From the NCBI RefSeq assembly GCF_013416325.1, contig NZ_JACCGK010000019.1, positions 16,574 through 80,573 of the forward strand: a stretch of 64,000 nt of DNA. The letters run 5' to 3'. The notes under the pieces are model-generated. The model searched no databases, was not told the origin of the DNA, and worked only from the letters and a program-made list of their open reading frames with translations. The position numbers were made by a program, and so were the translations under genes. Positions within the stretch are counted from its first letter, which is position 1. Each line of letters opens with the position of its first letter. Below are positions 18,278-27,508 of the stretch, one piece after another. Source of the DNA: Vreelandella sedimenti (GTDB lineage: Bacteria > Pseudomonadota > Gammaproteobacteria > Pseudomonadales > Halomonadaceae).

Positions 18278-19426
18278 ATGAAACTTGTCATCGACGCCAA
18301 TATCCCCGCTGCCGAACGCTGCTTTGGCCATTTCGGTACGCTCACCCGCGTGCCTGGGCGGGAGATAAACGTCGCCCACCTGCAGGATGCCGATGCGCTC
18401 ATCGTGCGCTCCATTACCCAGGTCAGCGATCAGCTAATTGCCGATAGCCCCGTGCGCTTTGTTGGTACTTGCACCATCGGCACGGATCATATCGATCAGG
18501 CAGCGCTCGCTCAGCGCGATATTGCCTTCGCCAGTGCGCCAGGCTGCAACGCTGAAGCGGTGGTTGATTACGTACTAAGCGGCTTGCTAACGCTGGCGGA
18601 ACGCGATGGCTGGGTACTTAGCGAGCGCACCGTGGGTATTGTGGGGGTAGGCAATGTCGGCAGCCGGCTGCAGGCGCGGCTAACCGCCATGGGCGTGGCA
18701 ACGCTGGCCTGTGATCCGCCTAGAGCCGAAGAGGAGCCTGAGCAAGGCTTTCACTCCTTAGACGCCCTGATCGAACGCTGTGACGTGTTCTGCCTGCATA
18801 CACCACTAACCCGCGAAGGCCCGCACGCGACTTATCAGCTACTCAACGCCCAGCGTATTGATGAGCTGGCGCCAGGTAGCGTAGTGCTGAATGCCGGGCG
18901 TGGGGATTGTGTGGATGGTTTAGCGCTGCGGAGTCGTCTTGCGGGCAAGGGGGATATCAGTGCCATACTGGATGTGTGGGAGGAAGAGCCCGATATTGAG
19001 GCTGGCTTGCGTGATCTGGTCTCTCTGGCAACACCGCATATTGCCGGGCATAGCCTGGATGGCAAGCTGCGTGGCACCTGGATGATTGAGCAGGCGCTAG
19101 CCCGCTATTGCGGGCAGCCTAGTGGACTAACACTCACCGATATTTGCCCGCCGCCCGAGCTGGCTTCGCTGCATTTACAGCACGCACTACCCCCGGAAGA
19201 TGCTCTAAGGCTCTGTATGAGAGCGGTGTATGACGTGCGCCGCGACCACGATGCTCTCCAGCGCCAAACCCTGAATCATGGAATGCGTAAAGGCTTTGAT
19301 GACTGCCGCGCCAACTACCCGCTGCGGCGTGAATTCGCCACGCTCAATGTGCAGCTATCAGGGGAGGCGGTAGCGCTAGAGGGCATGCTGCTTGGGGCTG
19401 GGTTTGGTGTGATGGTGGATAATTAA
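18278..19426 (+). CDS. pdxB: Erythronate-4-phosphate dehydrogenase
   Basis: PdxB carries out the second step of the DXP-dependent pyridoxal-phosphate pathway, oxidising 4-phosphoerythronate. The 382-residue protein starts MKLVIDANIPAAERCFG, has the D-2-hydroxyacid dehydrogenase dinucleotide site VGIVGVGNVGSRL (about residues 119-131), a substrate-side CTIGTDHID segment, HTPLTREG, and the PdxB-specific C-terminal dimerisation domain (about 290-382). The ribosome site is weak, but the N-terminus matches the family. Confidence 0.93.
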   Translation: MKLVIDANIPAAERCFGHFGTLTRVPGREINVAHLQDADALIVRSITQVSDQLIADSPVRFVGTCTIGTDHIDQAALAQRDIAFASAPGCNAEAVVDYVLSGLLTLAERDGWVLSERTVGIVGVGNVGSRLQARLTAMGVATLACDPPRAEEEPEQGFHSLDALIERCDVFCLHTPLTREGPHATYQLLNAQRIDELAPGSVVLNAGRGDCVDGLALRSRLAGKGDISAILDVWEEEPDIEAGLRDLVSLATPHIAGHSLDGKLRGTWMIEQALARYCGQPSGLTLTDICPPPELASLHLQHALPPEDALRLCMRAVYDVRRDHDALQRQTLNHGMRKGFDDCRANYPLRREFATLNVQLSGEAVALEGMLLGAGFGVMVDN

Positions 19427-19478
19427 AGGTTAGTTAGTAGGTGTTTACAGGCAGGAATAAATGGTTGCTAGAGTCATT

Positions 19479-19525
19479 TTGACGCTTTGGTGTTCTGACG
19501 CTATAGTGCTAAGACGTCATGAGAT
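19479..19525 (+). promoter_or_regulatory. Promoter/operator of the toxin-antitoxin pair
   Basis: TTGACG (19479-19484), a 17-base spacer and TATAGT (19502-19507) form a near-consensus sigma-70 promoter. A direct repeat TGACGCT occurs in the -35 element and again just before the -10, and TGACG...CGTCA forms an inverted repeat around the -10. Such repeats are what an autoregulating ribbon-helix-helix antitoxin would bind; that link is inference. Confidence 0.6.
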
Positions 19526-19537
19526 TTGGAAAACAAC

Positions 19538-19771
19538 ATGAGTGAAACATCGAAGCGTTCTACGGTCTATTTTGACCCTCAGTTACACGCTGCGCTGCGG
19601 TTGAAGGCAGCGCATACGCATCGTTCCCTATCTGATATCGTCAACGACGCTGTTCGGGCTGCGCTGGCTGAGGATCAAGAAGATTTAGCCGCATTCGAGG
19701 AGCGGATATCCGAGCCAACAATGAGCTATGAGGCGTTGCTGGATGATTTGAAGGCCCATGGCAAATTATAA
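19538..19771 (+). CDS. Ribbon-helix-helix antitoxin (RelB/CopG-like)
   Basis: A 77-residue antitoxin. The N-terminal STVYFDPQLHAALRLKAA-type segment is the beta strand and first helix of a ribbon-helix-helix DNA-binding domain, followed by RSLSDIVNDAVRAAL as the second helix; the acidic C-terminal half would wrap the toxin. The start is taken at ATG 19538 rather than the upstream TTG at 19526, because family members begin close to the RHH strand. It overlaps the toxin gene by 14 bases, the classic coupling of such pairs. Confidence 0.85.
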   Translation: MSETSKRSTVYFDPQLHAALRLKAAHTHRSLSDIVNDAVRAALAEDQEDLAAFEERISEPTMSYEALLDDLKAHGKL

Positions 19772-20021
19772 GCTTGTCTTCAGGAAATCTGTCTCCAAAG
19801 ATTTTCGGCCAATTCCAAACAAAGACGTTACCCGCATTCTTCAGCGCATAGAGGAACTGCAAGAAGAGCCTCGTCCTATCGGTAGTGAAAAGCTTTCAGG
19901 GCAAGAGCGTTATCGTATACGGCAGGGAGCCTATAGAATTATATATGAAGTGGCAGATGAGCTTCTTATCGTGACTGTCGTAAAGGTTGGGCACCGAAAG
20001 CATGTCTATAAGCGTAGCTAA
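19758..20021 (+). CDS. RelE/ParE-family toxin
   Basis: An 87-residue basic protein of the RelE/ParE superfamily. The pattern YKLVFRKSVSKDFRPI at the start, then IGSEKLSGQERYRIRQGAYRIIYEV and VVKVGHRKHVYKR at the end, is typical of RelE-type mRNA interferases. The conserved C-terminal GHRKxVY with basic residues argues for RelE rather than ParE, but the mode is not proven. It starts inside the antitoxin gene and is followed by a terminator. Confidence 0.85.
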   Translation: MANYKLVFRKSVSKDFRPIPNKDVTRILQRIEELQEEPRPIGSEKLSGQERYRIRQGAYRIIYEVADELLIVTVVKVGHRKHVYKRS

Positions 20022-20050
20022 CGCTTCTGATGTCAAACCCAATACAGAAT

Positions 20051-20074
20051 AAGGCCCGCAGATGCGGGCCTTAA
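20051..20074. terminator. Terminator between the toxin gene and htpX
   Basis: A perfect 9-bp stem AAGGCCCGC/GCGGGCCTT with an AGAT loop lies between the convergent toxin and htpX genes. A-rich and T-rich flanks are short, so it probably acts in both directions with moderate strength. Confidence 0.65.
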
Positions 20075-20096
20075 ACGTATGGAGCTACTGAAAAAC

Positions 20097-21002
20097 TTAC
20101 TGACGATAAGCGGCTTCTTTCAGCGCACGGATGCGTTCATCCAGCGGCGGATGGCTAGCAAATAGCTTTTCCACCAGCGAGCGCGTTTGGCCTTTGGTGA
20201 TGGCCATGGCGCGCAGCGTGTCTGGCATTTGATCGGGCATTTCAGTTTCGGTTTTCAAGCGTGCCAGGGCGCTGACCATGGCATTGGTGCCCGCTAAGCG
20301 CGCACCAGCTTCGTCGGCGCGGTATTCGCGGTAGCGCGAGAACCAGGCGACGATAGCCGAGGCCAAAATACCGAACACTATCTCAGCGACCATCACCACC
20401 GCGAAGTAGCCCATAAAGCCCAGCCCGCCTTCGCCATCGCTGCGGCTGCGCAGGAAGTTATCGACTAGATGCGCCACGACCCGGGCAAAGAACATCACAA
20501 AGGTGTTCACCACGCCCTGAATCAGCGCCAGCGTTACCATATCGCCGTTAGCGACGTGACCAATTTCGTGAGCCAGTACTGCACGCACCTCTTCTGGACG
20601 CATGCGATTCATTAAGCCTGCCGAGACGGCTACCAGCGCATCGTCTTTGTTCCAACCAGTGGCAAAGGCGTTTGACTGCTGAGCCGGGAAAATACCCACT
20701 TCCGGGGTTTTGATACCCGCCTCGCGGGAGAGCTCAGCCACTGTGTCCAACAGCCACTGTTCGGTAGAGTTGGAGGGCGTTTCGATAATCACCGTGCCGG
20801 TGCTGCGCTTAGCCATCCATTTGGAGATAAACAGCGAGATGATGGACCCCGCCATGCCAAACACAAAGCAGAAAATCAGCAGACTGGTGAAGTTGATGCC
20901 CTGGCCGCGCAGGTAACCCTCTACGCCTAGCAGGCGCAGGGTAATACTGGCGACCAGCAAGACCGCTATATTGGTGCCTAAAAACAGCAGAATTCGCATC
21001 AT
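20097..21002 (-). CDS. htpX: Membrane zinc metalloprotease HtpX
   Basis: HtpX degrades damaged membrane proteins with FtsH. The 301-residue protein has two N-terminal transmembrane helices (about residues 4-25 and 35-58), the zinc site LAHEIGHVANGD (HExxH, about residues 142-153) and two later hydrophobic segments, with the third zinc ligand in the REYRADEAGA segment. The C-terminal SHPPLDERI motif is typical. Two adjacent ATG codons are possible starts. It has no close partner gene. Confidence 0.94.
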   Translation of the reverse strand: MMRILLFLGTNIAVLLVASITLRLLGVEGYLRGQGINFTSLLIFCFVFGMAGSIISLFISKWMAKRSTGTVIIETPSNSTEQWLLDTVAELSREAGIKTPEVGIFPAQQSNAFATGWNKDDALVAVSAGLMNRMRPEEVRAVLAHEIGHVANGDMVTLALIQGVVNTFVMFFARVVAHLVDNFLRSRSDGEGGLGFMGYFAVVMVAEIVFGILASAIVAWFSRYREYRADEAGARLAGTNAMVSALARLKTETEMPDQMPDTLRAMAITKGQTRSLVEKLFASHPPLDERIRALKEAAYRQ

Positions 21003-21097
21003 GGTGCAGGTTCTCCCCTAAAGTTCATCGAAGCATTACTAGATTAATGGCTTAGATACGTGCTGTTCATGGCAGTTTCAAGTCATGGCTACAAAAG

Positions 21098-22345
21098 CTA
21101 CTGCCAATAGCGCGACAAGAAGTTGGCAAAGCGATCGAGTGCATCGCCTAATTGGTCGGCCCAGGGCAACGTTACGATGCGCACATGGTCCGGTTCTGGC
21201 CAGTTAAAGGCCGTGCCCTGTACCAGTAAGATTTTTTCCTGTAGTAGCAGATCCAGCACCATCTGCTGGTCGTCTTTGATATTGAAGACCTTGGGGTCGA
21301 GCCGTGGAAAGGCGTACAGCGCGCCTTTAGGTTTCACGCAGGAAACGCCGGGGATTGCGTTTAGCTTCTCCACGGTAATATCGCGCTGGGCCAGCAGCCG
21401 CCCGCCGGGCAGGATTAAATCATTGATCGACTGATAGCCCCCCAGCGCGGTTTGAATCGCGTGCTGGGCGGGCACGTTGGCACACAGGCGCATGGAGGCG
21501 AGCATATTCAGCCCCTGGATATAGTCCTGAGCGTTTAGCTTTGCCAAGGTGCCGGAGATAATCATCCAGCCCGAGCGGAAGCCTGCACAGCGATAGCTTT
21601 TGGAGAGACCGTTCATGGTGATGACCAGTTGGTCATCGTCCGCCAGCGCACCTGTGGCGGTGTGTTCGACGCCGTCATAAAGGATTTTGTCGTAGATTTC
21701 GTCTGAGAACACCACCAGATTGTGCTGTTTGGCGATCGCCAATACCTCTTTCACCACGGCGGGTGGATAGACCGCGCCGGTGGGGTTGTTGGGGTTGATC
21801 AGTACAATGGCACGTGTGTGGCTGGTGATCTTGGCACGAATATCCGCCATGTCGGGCGTCCATTCCGCCTGCTCGTCGCACAGGTAGTGCACCGCGTGAC
21901 CACCGGAAAGGTGGGCGGCGGCGGTCCAGAGCGGGTAGTCCGGCGCGGGAATGAGTACTTCATCGCCGTCGTTGAGCAGCGCCTGCATGGCCATCACGAT
22001 CAGCTCAGAGACGCCGTTGCCGATGAAGATATCTTCTATACCCACGCCGGGAATCTGTTTGCGCTGGCACTCCTGCATAATCGCTTTACGGGCAGAGTAG
22101 AGGCCTTTGGAGTCGCAGTAGCCCTGGGCGGTGGGCAGGTTACGCATCACATCCTGGAGAATCTCTTCCGGCGCCTCAAAACCAAAGGGCGCAGGGTTGC
22201 CAATGTTTAGCTTGAGAATTCGCTGACCTTCCTCTTCCAAGCGCTTGGCATGGTCAAGTACCGGGCCGCGAATGTCGTAGCAGACATTGTGCAGTTTATG
22301 AGATTTCTTTAACGGTTGTGATTCTTGCGACTGCGGGGTATCCAT
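21098..22345 (-). CDS. alaA: Alanine/glutamate-pyruvate aminotransferase AlaA type
   Basis: A fold-type I PLP aminotransferase of about 415 residues, matching AlaA, which makes alanine from pyruvate and glutamate. It shows YDIRGPVLDHA near the N-terminus, GNPAPFGFEAPEEIL, a LINPNNPTGAVYP stretch, SDEIYDKI (the PLP-contacting Asp/Tyr) and the Schiff-base lysine in NGLSKSYRCAGFRSGW. ATG 22345 is preferred over a TTG five codons upstream. It is monocistronic on the minus strand. Confidence 0.92.
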   Translation of the reverse strand: MDTPQSQESQPLKKSHKLHNVCYDIRGPVLDHAKRLEEEGQRILKLNIGNPAPFGFEAPEEILQDVMRNLPTAQGYCDSKGLYSARKAIMQECQRKQIPGVGIEDIFIGNGVSELIVMAMQALLNDGDEVLIPAPDYPLWTAAAHLSGGHAVHYLCDEQAEWTPDMADIRAKITSHTRAIVLINPNNPTGAVYPPAVVKEVLAIAKQHNLVVFSDEIYDKILYDGVEHTATGALADDDQLVITMNGLSKSYRCAGFRSGWMIISGTLAKLNAQDYIQGLNMLASMRLCANVPAQHAIQTALGGYQSINDLILPGGRLLAQRDITVEKLNAIPGVSCVKPKGALYAFPRLDPKVFNIKDDQQMVLDLLLQEKILLVQGTAFNWPEPDHVRIVTLPWADQLGDALDRFANFLSRYWQ

Positions 22346-22450
22346 GAGGTGTCTGTCCAAAAGTAGCTAGAGGCCCAAAAGTGTCCAAAAAGCATGAGTG
22401 TCTAAAAACAGCGCCCACAAGCCATCGTAGGCTATCGAGCTATTAGGCCA

Positions 22451-23410
22451 TTATGCGTCGGAAAGTGCTTGATTGTCTTCGTCGTTTTGCACGGGCGGTG
22501 GAGGAATGTCTGCCGGGGTTTCAAGCGTTAGCCTGCCCAGCTTGCCATCACGCAGTTCGTGAAGCAGCACTTCCGCGCCGCGGTGCAGATCAACGGCGCC
22601 GCCGGGACGCAGGCCGCCTCGGCGGGCAGCGATATCTTTTAAGATGGCGTTACCGTCGAAGCCAGCAATAGCAAGAAAGTCGGGTTTTTTCGGGCCGTCC
22701 GCGTCAATGTCATGGGGAATGTCCGGCGCGGCGTAGGGCGGCAGCTCTTTGAGCTTATAACGCTCGGTGAGCGCTTCGGGGTAGCGTTTGGCCAGCTCTG
22801 CGCTGGTAACGATTGCTACATCGGCGTACTCGATAGCGGTATCGCGAATGGCGCCGGTGGCGGCGAGACGATAGGCGCTGGCCTGATCCTCAATCTTCGG
22901 CCACAGCACTCCTGGGGTGTCGGTGAGTGCCACACGCCCATCGATACGCACTTTTTGCTGGCGCTTGGTGACTGCTGGCTCGTTGCCGGTTTTAGCGATT
23001 TTTCGCCCGGCCAGTCCGTTAATCAGCGTGGATTTTCCCACGTTGGGAATACCCATCACCATCACGCGCACATCCCGGTCAGCACGAACGGCACCGGCCA
23101 GCTCATGGCACAGCTTGGGAATTTTCTTGAGTTCGCGAGTGTTGGTGGTGGTCACCGCCAAGGCACGCATATTCTCTTGGGCATCGAAATAAGTCACCCA
23201 TTCGGCCGTTCGCTCCGGGTCAGCGAGGTCTGCCCGGGAGAGGATTTTTAGCACCGGCTTATGGCGGGTTAGCTCGGCCAGCATTGGGTTGGCGCTGGAG
23301 TAGGGCAGACGTGCATCGAGTACCTCGATGACTACGTCAATTTCAGGCAGCACCTCCTTAATCTGGCGGCGGGCCTTGTTCATATGTCCGGGGAACCAGC
23401 CGAGCATCAT
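22451..23410 (-). CDS. ylqF: Circularly permuted GTPase, YlqF/RbgA family
   Basis: A 319-residue ribosome-biogenesis GTPase with permuted G motifs: the N-terminal GWFPGHMNKA segment, then a G4 LSRADL, then G1 GIPNVGKST and G3 DTPG. RbgA-type proteins help mature the 50S subunit in Gram-positive bacteria; the role of gammaproteobacterial members is less well defined. The Pro-rich C-terminal tail (PPPPVQ) is short and not conserved. msrB lies upstream on the same strand with a terminator between them, so this gene has its own promoter or depends on read-through. Confidence 0.88.
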   Translation of the reverse strand: MMLGWFPGHMNKARRQIKEVLPEIDVVIEVLDARLPYSSANPMLAELTRHKPVLKILSRADLADPERTAEWVTYFDAQENMRALAVTTTNTRELKKIPKLCHELAGAVRADRDVRVMVMGIPNVGKSTLINGLAGRKIAKTGNEPAVTKRQQKVRIDGRVALTDTPGVLWPKIEDQASAYRLAATGAIRDTAIEYADVAIVTSAELAKRYPEALTERYKLKELPPYAAPDIPHDIDADGPKKPDFLAIAGFDGNAILKDIAARRGGLRPGGAVDLHRGAEVLLHELRDGKLGRLTLETPADIPPPPVQNDEDNQALSDA

Positions 23411-23426
23411 TCTCTCCTACAAGCAC

Positions 23427-23460
23427 AAAAAAAGCGGGCTGCTATTGTAGCACCCGCTTT
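23427..23460 (-). terminator. Rho-independent terminator after msrB
   Basis: On the minus strand an AAAGCGGGTGCTA/TAGCAGCCCGCTTT-type stem with one mismatch and a short loop runs into TTTTTTT. It ends msrB before the YlqF-type GTPase gene. Confidence 0.75.
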
Positions 23461-23490
23461 ACTGGTTTCCTTGCGAGGATTTAGCGCTGA

Positions 23491-23889
23491 TTACTCGTCA
23501 GGATGAAATTCCAGTGATACCGAGTTAATGCAGTAGCGCAACCCGGTAGTCTCCGGAGGTCCATCGGGGAACACGTGACCCAGGTGAGCATCGCAGTGAG
23601 AACAGACCACTTCGGTGCGCTGCATGCCGTGAGTAGTATCCGTATGCTCCTCAACGCAGCGGCTGCCCAGCGGCCGATCAAAGCTCGGCCAGCCACAGCC
23701 AGCATCGAATTTATGCTCGTTCTCAAACAGCGGTGCGTGGCAGCAGACGCAGTGGTAAATACCCTGCGCATCGCGCACCTGATAATCACCGGTGAACGGG
23801 CGCTCGGTGCCTTTCTCACGCGCTACGCGATACTGCTCGGGGGATAGCTGCTGTTGCCACTCGTCAGGGGATTTTTCTATTTTCGCCAT
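23491..23889 (-). CDS. msrB: Peptide methionine-(R)-S-oxide reductase MsrB
   Basis: MsrB reduces methionine-R-sulfoxide in proteins. It has 132 residues from ATG 23889, chosen because GGGAGAGGAA lies just upstream; an upstream in-frame start would add eight residues. Two CxxC pairs (HCVCCHAPLF and VVCSHCDAHLGH) bind structural zinc, GCGWPSFDRP forms the active-site loop and the catalytic cysteine is in LRYCINSVSL. Followed by a clear terminator. Confidence 0.95.
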   Translation of the reverse strand: MAKIEKSPDEWQQQLSPEQYRVAREKGTERPFTGDYQVRDAQGIYHCVCCHAPLFENEHKFDAGCGWPSFDRPLGSRCVEEHTDTTHGMQRTEVVCSHCDAHLGHVFPDGPPETTGLRYCINSVSLEFHPDE

Positions 23890-24026
23890 GCTCTGTTCCT
23901 CTCCCTTATGCATTGCGCTTACATCGCTGAGGCCAAGTGTGGTTTGGACTCACTAGCCTAGTGACACCACTTGATCATCATGAGTTTCAGCATGGGCGAT
24001 TATACATCGCTGTGCCAGTGTAAGCG

Positions 24027-25613
24027 CTATACGCTAGCCGCGCCGCCGTTACTGCGCGGGTCGTGGGCGCTCTCTATCAACCCATCCGGGTGGTGCACAA
24101 TACCGCCTGCATGGCCCATGGTGTCACTGAATGCCTCGGGCAGCACTTCCACATCGTGGCCTGCCGTTGCCAACGCGGCCACTAAGGCGTCGTCAAAACG
24201 CGCTTCGAGCTTTAGGTTCGTGCTGGTTTCGCCCCAGGTGCGCCCCAGCAGCCAGCGAGGGGCCGTGATCGCCTGCTGCAGCGGCATGCCGTGCAGCGCG
24301 TAGCGCGAAAATACCGCTGCCTGGGTTTGCGGCTGGCCCTCACCGCCCATGGTGCCGTAAACCATAGTGCGGCCATCGTTAAACTTGGCAAGCGCCGGGT
24401 TAAGAGTGTGGAAAGGTTGACGTCCAGGGGCTAAGCCGCGCAGGTCGTCGGGGTTAAGCGAAAAGCTGATGCCGCGGTTTTGCCACAGCACACCGCTTTC
24501 TGGCAGCACTACGCCACTTCCGAATTCCCAGTAGATACTCTGGATAAAGCTCACCGCACGCCCTTCGCTATCCACGGTGCCCATCCAAATGGTGTCGCCA
24601 GGGGCAGGTTCGTGTGGCCAGGGCAGGGCATGTTGTGGGTCGATTTGAGCCGCCTCCCGGCCAATATTCTCTTTGCTGAGTAATTCCTGCAGCGGGGTGG
24701 GTACGCGGCCGGGGTCGGTGACGTTTTGGTCGCGCAGGATAAAGGCGCGCTTGGTCGCTTCGATGAGCCCGTGCAGGTGTTCAAAACCGTTTGGCTCGGC
24801 GGCTTTTAAGCGTTCGTAAATGCCTAAAATCATTAACGATGCCATGCCCTGGGTCGGCGCAGGTAGGTTATACAGCGTGGTATCCTGCAGGGTGACTTCC
24901 AGCGGTGTGACGCGCTGGGCGCGGTAAGCATGGAAGTCTGCCAGGCATAGTGGGCTGCCCACCGCCTCTAAATCTCGCGCCATGCTAGCGGCCAGCTCGC
25001 CGCGGTAGAAGTCGTCTAACCCCGCTTCTGCCAAGCGCTTAAGTGTCGCGGCCAGGCGCGGCTGACGCAGCCGCTTACCCTCACGCGGTACTTGACCGTT
25101 AAGCAGCAAGGCGTCACTAAAGCCAGGACTTTGAGACAGGCGCTCAACGTGTTTGGCGGTAAGCGCTTCCTGGCTTTGGGAGACCGCAACACCCCCCTCG
25201 GCATGATAAATGGCGTCGGCCAGTAGCGTGGTGAGAGGCAACTGCTTACCCCATGCTGACGCCACGTTCAGCGCTTCATGCCAACCGCCAATGGTACCGG
25301 CCATGGTGAGGGCGGCTTTAGGGCCGCGCTCGGGAATCTGCGTTTCACCGGCGTAGAAGTCTGCGCTGGCAAGCCCTGCCGCAGGGCCGCAGGCGTCAAT
25401 GGCGATGGGCGCTTTGCCCGGCTCATGAATGAGCCAGAATCCATCGCCACCCAGGGCGTTCATATGCGGGTAGACCACCGCAATGGCAGCAGCGGCTGCG
25501 ACCATGGCTTCCACCGCGTTACCACCCTGTTTAAGCACATCTCGCCCGGCGCTGGCAGCTAGGTGATGAGGAGCGACGCAGCTGCCGCCGTAACTACGTT
25601 GGGTGTGGAGCAT
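24027..25613 (-). CDS. Gamma-glutamyltransferase-family Ntn-hydrolase, HpxW-like (putative oxamate amidohydrolase)
   Basis: A 528-residue Ntn-hydrolase of the gamma-glutamyltransferase superfamily, made as a precursor that self-cleaves before a threonine. There is no signal peptide, so it is cytoplasmic, unlike classical periplasmic GGT. The N-terminal VVYPHMNALGGDGFW segment and the predicted nucleophile region GDTIWMGTVD followed by AVSFIQSIYWEFGSG match the HpxW-like subgroup, whose characterised member hydrolyses oxamate to oxalate and ammonia. The GGEGQPQTQA segment near residue 430 is also typical. It lies 55 bases downstream of dctM on the same strand, so its substrate is probably what the TRAP system imports. 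The exact substrate is inference. Confidence 0.65.
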   Translation of the reverse strand: MLHTQRSYGGSCVAPHHLAASAGRDVLKQGGNAVEAMVAAAAAIAVVYPHMNALGGDGFWLIHEPGKAPIAIDACGPAAGLASADFYAGETQIPERGPKAALTMAGTIGGWHEALNVASAWGKQLPLTTLLADAIYHAEGGVAVSQSQEALTAKHVERLSQSPGFSDALLLNGQVPREGKRLRQPRLAATLKRLAEAGLDDFYRGELAASMARDLEAVGSPLCLADFHAYRAQRVTPLEVTLQDTTLYNLPAPTQGMASLMILGIYERLKAAEPNGFEHLHGLIEATKRAFILRDQNVTDPGRVPTPLQELLSKENIGREAAQIDPQHALPWPHEPAPGDTIWMGTVDSEGRAVSFIQSIYWEFGSGVVLPESGVLWQNRGISFSLNPDDLRGLAPGRQPFHTLNPALAKFNDGRTMVYGTMGGEGQPQTQAAVFSRYALHGMPLQQAITAPRWLLGRTWGETSTNLKLEARFDDALVAALATAGHDVEVLPEAFSDTMGHAGGIVHHPDGLIESAHDPRSNGGAASV

Positions 25614-25668
25614 CTTTGAATCCTTGTTATTAAGTAAATAGTTGTTAAATAAATGCTAGAGCAAGACG

Positions 25669-26994
25669 TTACCAGCCAATGGCTTCGGGCAACCAGGTAG
25701 CAATGCTGGGAAAGATAAATACCAGCGCGACGGCGACAAACTGTAAGCCGATAAACGGTAGGGCGCCTTTATAAATATCCAGCGTCGAGACTTCTTTCGG
25801 CGCTACACCCTTGAGGAAAAACAGCGACCAGCCAAAGGGTGGGGTAAGAAACGATGTTTGTAGCACTAGTCCCACCAGAATGCCCAGCCACACCATATCG
25901 ACGCCCATCTGCACAAAGAAGGGTAAAAATAGCGGTAGGGCAATATAGCTGATCTCAATCCACTCCAGAAAGAAACCCAGCACAAACATCAGTAGCAGCA
26001 TAAACAGCATCGCGCCTAATTCGCCACCGGGCACCCAGTCGAACATACGGGCAACCAAATGCTCGCCGCCCAAGCCGCGAAATGCCAGGCCAAATACCTG
26101 GGCGCTGATCAAAATAAAGAACACCATGGCCGAGATCACCAGCGTGGCCTGGGCAACTTCTTTGAGTAGCGCAAAGGTTAACCGCCCCGAGCAGGTCACA
26201 ATTAGCAATGCTCCTAGCGCACCCATGGAGGCCGCTTCAGTAGGCGCGGCAATGCCGCCAATAATCGAGCCTAATACCGCAAACACCAACCCCACTGGCG
26301 GGCCTACCACGGTAATCACTTTGCGTATCAACTGACCCCGGCTCATTTCTGCTCGCTCCTCGGCAGGAATAGGCGGCATTAAGTTGGGGTAGAGCTTGGC
26401 GATCACCAGAATGGCAATAATATACACCGCCGCCAGGGTTAGTCCCGGCACCATGGCGGCGGCGAACATCGTACCGACCGATTCACCCAAAATTTCCGCC
26501 AGCAGAATCAGCACCAGGCTGGGTGGAATAATCTGACCCAAGGTGCCGGAAGCGCAGATCATCCCGGTGGCCAGGGTTTTAGGGTAGCCGCGGCGTAGCA
26601 GCGTCGGTAGCGTTAGCAGGCCAAGGGTAACGATAGTGGCGCCCACAATTCCCGTGGCGGCGCCTAACAGCACGCCAACGAGAATGATCGCTACGCCCAT
26701 GCCGCCCGAGAGGCCGCCAAACAGGTGGCCGATAACATCGATCAACTCCTCGGCCAACTTCGACTTCTCCAGCATCACCCCCATAAACACAAATAGCGGT
26801 ATGGCCATAAAGGTGTAATTGGTTACTACGCCGTAAATACGTGATGGCAGCAGGTTAAACAGCATTGGCCCAAAGCCAATGTAGCCAAAGAAAAAGGCCG
26901 TCGCCGCGATACTAATGCCTACCGGAATACCTATCAGCAGGAACACAAAAAAAGCCACGATCATGCCGATCGCGAGCCATTCATTGGGAGACAT
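25669..26994 (-). CDS. dctM: TRAP transporter large membrane subunit (DctM)
   Basis: The 441-residue large permease subunit of a tripartite ATP-independent periplasmic transporter, which couples substrate uptake to a sodium gradient. About a dozen hydrophobic segments span the protein. Family segments include GIPVGISIA near residue 25, FVFMGVMLEKS, a GAATGIVGATIVTLG loop and an EILGESVGTMFAAA loop. Three bases separate it from dctQ upstream. The HpxW-like gene follows. Confidence 0.93.
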   Translation of the reverse strand: MSPNEWLAIGMIVAFFVFLLIGIPVGISIAATAFFFGYIGFGPMLFNLLPSRIYGVVTNYTFMAIPLFVFMGVMLEKSKLAEELIDVIGHLFGGLSGGMGVAIILVGVLLGAATGIVGATIVTLGLLTLPTLLRRGYPKTLATGMICASGTLGQIIPPSLVLILLAEILGESVGTMFAAAMVPGLTLAAVYIIAILVIAKLYPNLMPPIPAEERAEMSRGQLIRKVITVVGPPVGLVFAVLGSIIGGIAAPTEAASMGALGALLIVTCSGRLTFALLKEVAQATLVISAMVFFILISAQVFGLAFRGLGGEHLVARMFDWVPGGELGAMLFMLLLMFVLGFFLEWIEISYIALPLFLPFFVQMGVDMVWLGILVGLVLQTSFLTPPFGWSLFFLKGVAPKEVSTLDIYKGALPFIGLQFVAVALVFIFPSIATWLPEAIGW

Positions 26995-26997
26995 GCG

Positions 26998-27507
26998 TTA
27001 TTCACCTCGTGTGGGTAGGGCGAAAGCCTGACGCAGCGCGTGGGCCAGCCCTTGCAGCGCGAGAAGGACAAAGCCGAATGGAATGAGCGACTTGAGTAGC
27101 CAGCGTAGAGGCAGGCCACCGGGGTTGGGTGACGCTTCACCCCGAGCGAACGACTGGGCGATCCAGGGCAGTGTTAGCCAGGCGATATACAGCCCCATCA
27201 CCAGCAGCAAGAGTCCGCCGATCACTTCGATCACCCGCTGCAGGCCTGCGGGGAAACGCTCGTAGAAAACATCTACGCGCACTTGCTCACCCATCAACAG
27301 CAAATACGACATGCCAAACAGCGCAATAGGCGAGATCAGGTGCCACTGCAGTTCCTGCAGCCATACTGCTCCTACGCTGAACACATAGCGCATCAATACG
27401 TCGCCAGCGACGAGCCCGACTAATACCACGCAAGTCCAGGCGGCGATCCAGCCAAATAACCGAACCACCGCCTCGACCCCGTGGACAACAAATGCCACGG
27501 CGCGCAT
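26998..27507 (-). CDS. dctQ: TRAP transporter small membrane subunit (DctQ)
   Basis: A 169-residue four-helix membrane protein, the small permease subunit that pairs with DctM. It has hydrophobic helices at about residues 15-40, 50-70, 90-112 and 130-155 and the LQELQWHLISPIALFG segment typical of DctQ. Its ATG lies one base from the dctP stop, and dctM follows three bases after its own stop, so translation of all three is likely coupled. Confidence 0.88.
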   Translation of the reverse strand: MRAVAFVVHGVEAVVRLFGWIAAWTCVVLVGLVAGDVLMRYVFSVGAVWLQELQWHLISPIALFGMSYLLLMGEQVRVDVFYERFPAGLQRVIEVIGGLLLLVMGLYIAWLTLPWIAQSFARGEASPNPGGLPLRWLLKSLIPFGFVLLALQGLAHALRQAFALPTRGE

Positions 27508-27508
27508 A

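Noticed and set aside
21722..22210. 162-residue frame antisense to alaA
   Set aside because: Antisense shadow; alaA has all PLP-enzyme motifs across this span.
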